DNA from: an uncultured Clostridia bacterium
GTDB lineage: Bacteria > Bacillota > Clostridia > Christensenellales > Aristaeellaceae
DNA: 15,442 nt
Assembly (NCBI GenBank): GCA_946409855.1
Contig: CAMJXZ010000037.1
Span: 1-15,442, forward strand
Direction: 5' to 3'
The position numbers were made by a program, and so were the translations under genes. Under the pieces are notes generated by a model. That model did no database searches. It was not told the origin of the DNA and was given only the letters and a program-made list of their open reading frames with translations. How positions within the stretch are numbered: the first letter of the stretch is position 1; each line of letters starts with the position of its first letter. This document shows positions 7,190-13,781 of the stretch, in pieces.

Positions 7190-8542
7190 TCACACCTCCT
7201 GCCACTCAAGCGGGAACAGCGCGGTCGGGGAATCCACGCGCATCAGGTGATAGACGGAAAAAGCGTACACGGGGCCGAAGGAGATGTCGCTGGGCGCGAA
7301 AGGGAAGGCCAGGTTCCCGGCCGTCGCTTTCCGGCCTGGATAGCCATAATGCAGATAGGCGGACCGTGTCGTCGCGCAGACAGCATCCGCTTTTTCCTGG
7401 GTATCGGCAATCACCTCGAACATGAGCCCGACCTCATGGGGCAGCGTCTTGTCCGGCTCCAGAGGGCCCATGACGCCGTCCAGGCCGTAATGCACAAAGC
7501 GGATCTGATAGCTGTCCCTGGGGATGTCATCATAGTAGGCCTGCACGGAGGCCGTTACCGCCGCCTCCACCCGGTCCAGCTGACTGATCAGAAGCGGATC
7601 GCGGATGCCCGCCAGGACAAACGTGCGGTAGGCCACTTTCCGCGCCCCTTCCAGCTTGACGGCATAGGGCGGGCGGGTGAGGCGGCTGCCTTCCACCCGC
7701 ACCCGGCCCTCGGATACCTGGCGGAACGAACAGCCCTCCAGGTTCAGCAGGATGCCCGGGCCCCTGAGCAGATAGGGATGATCCTTTTCGTAAAATGTAT
7801 GCGCGGCGACCGATACCGGCGTACATTTCCGTTTCGGATCTGCTGCCCAGACTTCAAAGCCGGTATCGTCCAGCCTGCCCAGCATGACGTCCTTCGCCGT
7901 GCCGGGTTCGGCGCACAGGGTGCCGCATTCCAGGATCTTTCCCAGATGATAGCACAGCGCCGGATCGTGGCCGGCCAGGATCCCCACGGCGGCAAAGGGC
8001 GCGGGATCGTAAGCGCGGCCGCAGATGAGGATATCCGGCTTCTGCCGGAGCGCTTCGATGATGGGCTCCGCGCCCATCTGCGCCACGACGCCGTTCGTTT
8101 CCCGAAGGGATTCTTCGGTCAGATCAGGGACGTTCGGCGACATTTTTTCCACACGGCCCGCCTGGTATTCATCCCAGATCAGGTCCTTGGGAATATCCGC
8201 CCAGATCACGCCCAATTTGGGATGCCAGGACATTTCGGCGGCGATTTCTTTGACGATGTCCAGTGTCCACAGCGTATGCTTCCGCGCGCCGGAGCCGCCC
8301 GCGGAGCCGACGATCAGCGGGATGCCCAGGCCGCGCGCGCCGGTCATGAGGGCTTTGAGGTCCTTCCTGGCGGCCAGACGGCTGACGATGGCCGTGCCCG
8401 CGCCGAGCTTATGCGGGCCGGCGTCCGTACTGCCCGCGTCCACTACGATGGCGTCCGGCTTTTGCAAAAGCGCCGCCTGCAGCGAATCGGACGGGAAGCC
8501 GTATCCCAGGATCCCGCAGGGGGACAGAAGCGTTGTCGTCAT
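7190..8542 (-). CDS. Acyclic terpene utilization AtuA family protein (DUF1446)
   Basis: This 450-residue protein belongs to the AtuA/DUF1446 family, named for a Pseudomonas citronellol and geraniol degradation gene whose own reaction is not clear. Visible marks include SPCGILGYGFPSDSL at 7-21, VVDAGSTDAGPHKLG at 33-47, GSAGGSGA at 79-86 and ICGRAYDPAPFAAVG near residues 173-187. It is soluble and has no signal peptide. The VDAGSTDAGPHKLG stretch differs from the classic Pseudomonas type, placing it in a subgroup that I know only from anaerobic bacteria paired with DUF4387. The ribosome binding site is AAAGGAG about nine bases before the ATG. A gap of 106 bases separates it from the ribokinase gene, the widest inside the cluster apart from the one after the binding protein. 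A terpene substrate should not be assumed. Confidence 0.88.
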   Translation of the reverse strand: MTTTLLSPCGILGYGFPSDSLQAALLQKPDAIVVDAGSTDAGPHKLGAGTAIVSRLAARKDLKALMTGARGLGIPLIVGSAGGSGARKHTLWTLDIVKEIAAEMSWHPKLGVIWADIPKDLIWDEYQAGRVEKMSPNVPDLTEESLRETNGVVAQMGAEPIIEALRQKPDILICGRAYDPAPFAAVGILAGHDPALCYHLGKILECGTLCAEPGTAKDVMLGRLDDTGFEVWAADPKRKCTPVSVAAHTFYEKDHPYLLRGPGILLNLEGCSFRQVSEGRVRVEGSRLTRPPYAVKLEGARKVAYRTFVLAGIRDPLLISQLDRVEAAVTASVQAYYDDIPRDSYQIRFVHYGLDGVMGPLEPDKTLPHEVGLMFEVIADTQEKADAVCATTRSAYLHYGYPGRKATAGNLAFPFAPSDISFGPVYAFSVYHLMRVDSPTALFPLEWQEV

Positions 8543-8630
8543 GATGCACAGCTCCTTTGCAAACGTTATTCATCAGCGGGGCTCCGCTTTCCTGTGTACA
8601 TGCGAAAGACAGGCAAAGCGCCGGAAGACG

Positions 8631-8648
8631 CGCGCAAGGCCGGTTTTG
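8631..8648 (-). repeat. Copy 1 of an element abutting a stop codon
   Basis: The minus-strand reading directly after the ribokinase TAG is CAAAACCGGCCTTGCGCG. The same sequence, minus one A, directly follows the TAA of the solute-binding protein gene at 13765-13781. In this copy the extended hairpin seen at the other site is absent. Confidence 0.55.
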
Positions 8649-9551
8649 CTACAGGACGGCGCATGTTTTCAGCGCTTCCCCGACCTCCGCCTTCAGGGGG
8701 ATGGACGGCTCCGCCCCCTTGCGGGAAACGGAGATGCCGGCGGCGACGGCGGCCCGCCTGAGCGCTTCCCGCACCGGATGGCCGCCGGAAACGGCGCAGA
8801 GGAAATAGCCGATGAACGTATCCCCGGCCGCCGTGGTATCCACCGCCTGCACCGGATAGATGCCGCAGGTATCCGTGCAGCCCTCTTCATCCATGAACAT
8901 GCTGCCGCTGCTGCCCAGCGTCAGCAGGATTTTAAGGCGCGGATAACGGCTGTGGAGCCGGTCCATGATCAGGCGGCTTTCCGTCTGCCCGGAGAGGGCG
9001 GCGCCTTCGGTCTCGTTGATGATCAGGGTATCCACGCAGGAAAGATCGCAGGCAAGCGCCCGCTCGTCGCACGGCGCGGGATTAAAGGCGATGCGCAGCC
9101 CCTTCTGCGCGGCCATGCGCAGCAGCTCGCCGATACCGGAAATCTCGTTCTGGGCGACCAGCAGATCTCCCGGATCAAAATCCGCCAGCACCGCCCGCAT
9201 TTGGTCCGCGGTGATCTGCCCGTTCGTCCCCGGCAGGATGATGATGCTGTTCTGGCCCCTGTCATCCACCTGAATCACGGCGTGGCCTGTATTTCCCTCC
9301 AGGCAAAGGACGTGGCTGCGGTCGATCCCGTTCTGATCGAGGGCGTCCAGAAGCATCTGCCCGTCGTTCCCGACGGCGCCGGCAAAGAAAACCTCCATGC
9401 CGGCCCGCTTCAGGGCGATCGCCTGGTTGAACCCCTTGCCCCCGCAGAAATAGCTCAGGCTTTGAGCGGAGAGGGTTTCTCCCGCCTGCACCAGATGACT
9501 CACCCGGTAGGTCCGGTCGATATTCAAAGAGCCAAACACCAGCACCTTCAT
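8649..9551 (-). CDS. rbsK: Ribokinase-type PfkB carbohydrate kinase
   Basis: This is a 300-residue PfkB kinase with strong ribokinase character: FGSLNID at 6-12, GGKGFNQA at 37-44, FNPAP at 156-160, NETE at 179-182, TLGSSGS at 211-217, DTTAAGDTFIG at 238-248 (catalytic base Asp244) and KGAEPSIP at 278-285, which corresponds to the monovalent-cation site of ribokinases. Ribokinases make ribose 5-phosphate from ribose and ATP in the cytoplasm. The start at 9551 gives the normal ribokinase N-terminus; the longer open frame lies within the upstream gene. The ribosome binding site is modest (AGAGG about nine bases upstream). Four bases separate it from the hydrolase gene. The setting next to two ADP-ribosylglycohydrolase-fold enzymes supports a pentose as substrate, although deoxyribose or another sugar remains possible. 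Confidence 0.88.
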   Translation of the reverse strand: MKVLVFGSLNIDRTYRVSHLVQAGETLSAQSLSYFCGGKGFNQAIALKRAGMEVFFAGAVGNDGQMLLDALDQNGIDRSHVLCLEGNTGHAVIQVDDRGQNSIIILPGTNGQITADQMRAVLADFDPGDLLVAQNEISGIGELLRMAAQKGLRIAFNPAPCDERALACDLSCVDTLIINETEGAALSGQTESRLIMDRLHSRYPRLKILLTLGSSGSMFMDEEGCTDTCGIYPVQAVDTTAAGDTFIGYFLCAVSGGHPVREALRRAAVAAGISVSRKGAEPSIPLKAEVGEALKTCAVL

Positions 9552-9555
9552 TTTT

Positions 9556-10455
9556 TCAGCCTCTTTTCTGCTCTTCCAGCCAGGCGTACAGCCGGGCGTC
9601 ACAAAAAGCGAAGTCATAACAGGAATGCCCGACGTCCGGATACAGCGTCAGACTGAGCCGGCCCGACGGGTTCAGCGCCCTCAGCTTCCGGACAGCCGTC
9701 AGCGTGTGGGCAGGGTCCACCACGCTGTCCCTGAGCCCGTGAAAAAACCAGCAGGGCAGACGCGCCAGAGGCTCCAGCGGGTAGTGAAACGCTTCCGGCG
9801 TTTCCCTGGGAGCGGCCCGTCCGCAGCAGATCACCGCGGCAGCAAAGGTATCCGGCAGCGCGCAGGCAAGCTTATAGGCGCCGCGCCCGCCCATGCTCAG
9901 GCCGGCCAGACAGAGCCGGTCCTCGTCGGCGGGGTATCGCGAAAGCATCTGCCGGACAAACGTTTTCAGGCGGATCATCTGTTCGTCCGTTTCGTTTTTC
10001 CGGGCGTCCTCCACCCAGTGGTTTTCCGCTTCCAGAACGGGGGCCATGACGATAAAGGGCAGCGCGTGGCCCGACAGAATATACCGGAAAGGCCCGTAAT
10101 CCATCAGCGCTTCCGGCGCTTTTCCGCGCTCCCCGATGCCGTGCAGGAACAGGATCGCCGGGTACCGGCGGGATGGGTCATAGCCGGGCGGCAGGTACAG
10201 CAGGTACGGAAATTCCGCGTTGTGACGGACCGCCTGAAAAACATCCCCGGCCCCCCGGGACGGCGCGGGCGGCCGGCCGTATTCCAGTACCGCGGAGGCG
10301 CTGCCGCCGTGCCAGTGCCAGGCAACGGAATGAAGCGGAACGCTCCGGCCTTCGTTTTCCGTTTCCAGGAGGGTTTGGATCGCGCGTTTGTCCGGGATGC
10401 CTTTTTCCGCGCATGAAACGATGTCCTGCATGACCGATCCTTTCCGGGCCGTCAT
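9556..10455 (-). CDS. Alpha/beta-hydrolase (esterase or prolyl-oligopeptidase-like)
   Basis: This 299-residue protein has the catalytic triad of an alpha/beta-hydrolase: GLSMGG at 185-190 (nucleophile Ser187), FHGLRDSVV at 238-246 (Asp243) and DVGHSCYDFAF at 274-284 (His277). LHGIGERG at 104-111 would supply the oxyanion hole. The layout fits the dienelactone-hydrolase or phospholipase/carboxylesterase group, with about 80 extra N-terminal residues of unclear role. There is no signal peptide, so it acts inside the cell. Its ATG at 10455 shares an ATGA overlap with the stop codon of the upstream ADP-ribosylglycohydrolase-fold gene; a second ATG at 10431 also has a ribosome binding site and could be the true start. 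In this cluster it might remove an acyl group from the imported glycoside (inference). Confidence 0.85.
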   Translation of the reverse strand: MTARKGSVMQDIVSCAEKGIPDKRAIQTLLETENEGRSVPLHSVAWHWHGGSASAVLEYGRPPAPSRGAGDVFQAVRHNAEFPYLLYLPPGYDPSRRYPAILFLHGIGERGKAPEALMDYGPFRYILSGHALPFIVMAPVLEAENHWVEDARKNETDEQMIRLKTFVRQMLSRYPADEDRLCLAGLSMGGRGAYKLACALPDTFAAAVICCGRAAPRETPEAFHYPLEPLARLPCWFFHGLRDSVVDPAHTLTAVRKLRALNPSGRLSLTLYPDVGHSCYDFAFCDARLYAWLEEQKRG

Positions 10456-12587
10456 GGCAGGCCCTTTACGCAGATGCGTTCGACCAGGGCGGTGCTTCCA
10501 TCCCGGACGCCGACGCCGACGGCCCCATAAAGGTAAGGACGGTCCTCGTCCTGATAAGATATTTCCGCCCCGCCGCAGGCGGCGGTGATCCGGCTGCCGC
10601 GGACGGTCACCTCCACCCTCAGCCGCTCTCCCTTTGGCGCGGGACAGTCGGTCTCCGCCAGGGTCTTATAGCCGTTATCATTCTTGCGGATCCGCAGCTT
10701 CTCCCCGGTCAGGCTCACGGCGTAGCAGCGGATGGCGCCCTGAACGCGCACAAGCGCATCCTGGCAGCTGCCGCTCTCACGGATCAGGGTGAACCAGGCG
10801 GTATAATCCCGCCATTCGGAGGAACCGGTGTACCATTCACCCTCGTCCTGACAGGCGATACGGAGCAGGCCGTTTTGGAGCGCGGACTGTCCCTTCATCC
10901 GGGAGATCTGGGTGATCTCCGTATGGAGCTCGGTCCATACCTCGGTTTTTTCATTCTTGAAATCCAGCGAATAATCCGGCAGACCGTCAAAATGCAGGTC
11001 ATCCGCCAGCACGACCAGCTGATAGCCTTTTTTGACTTTTTCATCCGGGCTTTGCAGGCAGAACCCGGCTTCGTCGATCAGGCCGCCCTCCATGGGCGGG
11101 ATGGCAACCCGCATCTGCTGCCACGGGCCGCCATGGAGCAGGCGCACCCGCTCGCCGTACACGGTCACGTTTCTCCGGGTGTCCCGGGCGTAAGCGCAGC
11201 CCCAGGTATCGCTGCCGTAGGCCGGCACCCGGAGCCAGCCGGAAACGGTCTGCCCCGGATACAGGATCGGCGAAAAAGCGGGATCATAGCGGGAATCGCT
11301 GAAATCGTCTTTCCAGTAGTACGTTTTTTTGTACAGATAAAGCTGCTGCCCGGGCTGCAGCCGGGTGGCGAAAAAGCGGAGACACCGTCTGCCGGTGTGG
11401 GCATCCTCGTCCGTATTGATCAGATGCGCGGTATGGACCGGGCCATCCGAACGCACATACAGCGCGTGCGTGCTCTTTGGGTATTCGAAATGGCAGTCGT
11501 GAATCCCGGATGTCAGACGCTTTTCCCAGCCTTCGGGGTACGGTTCTCCCGCGAGCCGATACGCCCAGCGCGCGATATAGCTTGCGCCGTAGGGGATGTC
11601 CGTGATATTCATATCGCCCAGCACGCCGGAACGGATGCAAAGGTCGTGGACGGGTTTGATCCACTTGTCGGTGTCGATGGCATCGATGCCGCAGAGCACG
11701 CCCATGATGGCGCCCACGTTGCCCGTGTTGCAGTCCGTATCCCAGCCGCACATGTTGCAGATATTGAGCGTATCGTCAAAGTTCCCGTTTCCGTACGCCA
11801 TGGCCAGCGCCATGACCGCGCAGTTGGGAATGATATGGCACAGGCCCGGATAGCGGTCATACCCGAAGTTGTCGTGCACAAAGCGGAAGCAGTCCCGCCA
11901 GCGGGCATCGGGATGGGTATCGTGAAAATCCAGCACGGCCCGCACGGCGCGGGCATACTCGCAATCTTCCGGGATATAGGAAAGCGCTTTGGCGATGACC
12001 CGGCGGATGTCCCGCTCGACAAAAGCGATGCTGATGGCGCAGGCGACAAAGACGCCGCCGTAGATCCCGTTCCGGTCATGGGTGACGGAGGCCGCTTTGG
12101 CGGCCAGGTCCGCCGCCAGGTCCGGATTGCCCGGGGCGACGAGGCCCCAGGTGTCAATAAAAATCTGACCGCCGATCTGTTCCGCGACCGCCATGGTGTT
12201 CTGTCCGGCGGAACCGCTCCGGGGGGCTTTGATGCCGCGGCGCAGGTTCAGATAGGCGGTATGCTCCGTCGACACGCCGTAGCCGCCCCACCAGAAAAAG
12301 CCGTGCTCGTAAGGCGCGTAGTTGAGCAGCGCTTCGCCCACGTCCTGCGGCGTCAGCGTTTCGCCGCGCTTGTCCTCCAGGGCGCGGAGAAAAAAGAGCG
12401 GGCCGTTGCTGTCGTCGTCGGCCGCGAAATTTTTGTACTCCGCGGGGTAATTGGTCAGCTCTCCGTACAGCTGCCGGATGCGCTCATACTCCCATCCCTC
12501 GACTGCCGCGCCCAGCCGGATGCCGATGATTTTGCCCAGCCACCCGGCGTATACACGTTCCGGATAATCCTGAGGTATTCTGCTCAT
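10452..12587 (-). CDS. ADP-ribosylglycohydrolase-fold protein with C-terminal beta-sandwich domains
   Basis: This is a 711-residue protein. Residues 1 to about 350 form an ADP-ribosylglycohydrolase-type domain: NFAADDDSNGPLFF at 53-66 and CGWDTDCNTGNVGA at 280-293 hold the acidic residues (Asp57-59, Asp283, Asp285) that bind two metal ions in this family. The usual DDT and RDxDT patterns are changed to DDS and WDTDCN, so it is a distant subfamily. Residues from about 360 to 540 look beta-rich, and 545-711 resembles a concanavalin-like jelly-roll (GSSEWRDYTAWFTLI, GAVGVGVRDGSTALVERI), perhaps carbohydrate-binding. There is no signal peptide. The family cleaves glycosidic bonds to ADP-ribose, but members of this subfamily in sugar operons probably act on other ribosides (inference). 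The start has GGAG seven bases upstream and follows the paralogue by 12 bases. Confidence 0.85.
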   Translation of the reverse strand: MSRIPQDYPERVYAGWLGKIIGIRLGAAVEGWEYERIRQLYGELTNYPAEYKNFAADDDSNGPLFFLRALEDKRGETLTPQDVGEALLNYAPYEHGFFWWGGYGVSTEHTAYLNLRRGIKAPRSGSAGQNTMAVAEQIGGQIFIDTWGLVAPGNPDLAADLAAKAASVTHDRNGIYGGVFVACAISIAFVERDIRRVIAKALSYIPEDCEYARAVRAVLDFHDTHPDARWRDCFRFVHDNFGYDRYPGLCHIIPNCAVMALAMAYGNGNFDDTLNICNMCGWDTDCNTGNVGAIMGVLCGIDAIDTDKWIKPVHDLCIRSGVLGDMNITDIPYGASYIARWAYRLAGEPYPEGWEKRLTSGIHDCHFEYPKSTHALYVRSDGPVHTAHLINTDEDAHTGRRCLRFFATRLQPGQQLYLYKKTYYWKDDFSDSRYDPAFSPILYPGQTVSGWLRVPAYGSDTWGCAYARDTRRNVTVYGERVRLLHGGPWQQMRVAIPPMEGGLIDEAGFCLQSPDEKVKKGYQLVVLADDLHFDGLPDYSLDFKNEKTEVWTELHTEITQISRMKGQSALQNGLLRIACQDEGEWYTGSSEWRDYTAWFTLIRESGSCQDALVRVQGAIRCYAVSLTGEKLRIRKNDNGYKTLAETDCPAPKGERLRVEVTVRGSRITAACGGAEISYQDEDRPYLYGAVGVGVRDGSTALVERICVKGLP

Positions 12588-12599
12588 ATGCTTTCTCCG

Positions 12600-13589
12600 T
12601 TATTTCCGGACAAGCTCCGCCAGCTGCTCCGCCTTGGCGAACAGGTCGACGCCTTTGGTAAACTGCAGGCAGGTGCCGGACGGATACCGGGTATGTTCCA
12701 GCCAGTGCGCGGGGATCGCGGACGCCCCGTAGCGCGCGCCCAGAATACAGCCCACCACGGCGCCGATCGTATCCGCGTCGCGGCCGAAGTTCGAAGCCAA
12801 GAGGATGCCGCTCTTAAAATCCCGATGGGCCAGCCGGAGACAGCCGAAGGCCTCGGAGATCGCTTCCGGCGTGGCGGCGCGGTAGGAACAGAACAGCCGG
12901 TCATGCAGCGGCATCCAGGCCTCCGTCATTTCTCCGCGGGCCTGATCGACGATATCATAGGCTTCCTGCAGTTTAATACGCATCCAGGATTCGGGCGGCG
13001 CCAGCAGCAGCACCTGATCGAAGATGTCCTCAAACGGGGTATCCACCATGGCCAGCGCCACGGCCGCCGCCACGATCTGCGCGCCCCAGATGCCGTCTCG
13101 GTCGTGGCTGATCTCGGCGTCGATGCGGCAAAGCTCGGCCGCCTTTGCCGGGTCGCCCGCGCAGTAGATGCCGATGGGTCCGCAGCGCATGGCGGCGCCG
13201 TCCGAAAAGGTATGGGTGCCGTACATGCCGGACTGGGGCGCGTGCATCCCCTTGCGCAGGTTGGCGGCGGCATCCATCTCGCTGACGCCGCCGCGCTTCA
13301 GTTCGTCCTGCACGACGACGTGCCGGCGCCACATGCGTTCCACGTCTTCCGCGGTAAAATCCCCGCCGGCTTCAATGATCGTTTCGGCGACCATCAGCGC
13401 GAATTCCGTGTCGTCCGTGCTCCAGGATTCGCCCGCGTGGAAATCCGTCGTAATGCCGTAATCCCGCTGGTATTCGGGCTTGCGCGCGGCATCGCCGAAG
13501 GAATCCCCTATCGCCAGGCCGCACAAAGCGCCCCGCGCTTTATCGCTCAGCAGGCCCGGATCATTTTTCAGCTGCTCTCTCGAAAGCAT
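12600..13589 (-). CDS. ADP-ribosylglycohydrolase family protein
   Basis: This 329-residue single-domain protein is close to the canonical ADP-ribosylglycohydrolase/DraG fold. STDDTEFALMVAE at 57-69 and SNFGRDADTIGAVVG at 266-280 carry the metal-binding aspartates (Asp59, Asp60, Asp270, Asp272); GALCGLAIGDSFGDA at 20-34 is the usual N-terminal helix signature. The family removes ADP-ribose from proteins or metabolites, and related members split other N-ribosides. It is cytoplasmic. The start is supported by GGGAG seven bases upstream. It is the first enzyme gene after the solute-binding protein, from which it is separated by 192 bases containing a strong hairpin, and it is closely followed by a larger, divergent member of the same superfamily. 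No ADP-ribosyltransferase or macrodomain lies nearby, which speaks for catabolism rather than reversal of protein modification. Confidence 0.92.
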   Translation of the reverse strand: MLSREQLKNDPGLLSDKARGALCGLAIGDSFGDAARKPEYQRDYGITTDFHAGESWSTDDTEFALMVAETIIEAGGDFTAEDVERMWRRHVVVQDELKRGGVSEMDAAANLRKGMHAPQSGMYGTHTFSDGAAMRCGPIGIYCAGDPAKAAELCRIDAEISHDRDGIWGAQIVAAAVALAMVDTPFEDIFDQVLLLAPPESWMRIKLQEAYDIVDQARGEMTEAWMPLHDRLFCSYRAATPEAISEAFGCLRLAHRDFKSGILLASNFGRDADTIGAVVGCILGARYGASAIPAHWLEHTRYPSGTCLQFTKGVDLFAKAEQLAELVRK

Positions 13590-13734
13590 ATCGTTTCTCC
13601 CTTCCGCGGATGCCTGTCCGTCTGTTTTTCGGGAAGCGCGGCCGCGCCGGCGTTCCCGCGGCTTTCAGGCGGTCCTGTCCGCGCCGTCCGGATGGGCCGG
13701 GGGCAGGCGCGGGGAACCATTTTTTCCTGATCAC

Positions 13735-13774
13735 GCCTTGCGCGGGGCGGGCGCAGGCCCGCCCCGCGCAAGGC
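13735..13774 (-). other. Perfect 18-bp hairpin between binding protein and first enzyme gene
   Basis: GCCTTGCGCGGGGCGGGC (13735-13752) and its exact reverse complement (13757-13774) flank a GCAG loop. It lies seven bases after the stop codon of the solute-binding protein gene. No U-tract follows on the minus strand; instead an A-run occurs there. It is therefore more like a partial terminator or an mRNA-stabilising stem that would let the binding protein be made in excess over the enzymes. The rest of the 192-base gap (13590-13734) shows no gene. Confidence 0.75.
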
Positions 13775-13781
13775 CGGTTTG
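13765..13781 (-). repeat. Copy 2 of the element abutting a stop codon
   Basis: The minus-strand sequence directly after the TAA of the solute-binding protein gene is CAAACCGGCCTTGCGCG, identical to the copy after the ribokinase stop codon except for one missing A. Here it forms the 5' arm and lead-in of the 18-bp hairpin. Confidence 0.55.

Noticed and set aside
7088..9656. Plus-strand open frames of 557 and 543 residues
   Set aside because: They overlap each other and run antisense to the AtuA, DUF4387 and ribokinase genes; their composition is rich in His, Arg, Ala and Gly, as expected for antisense frames.
10875..13730. A 951-residue open frame on the plus strand
   Set aside because: It lies opposite two clear ADP-ribosylglycohydrolase-fold genes, has no family motif and is explained by high GC content, which removes stop codons from the antisense frame.
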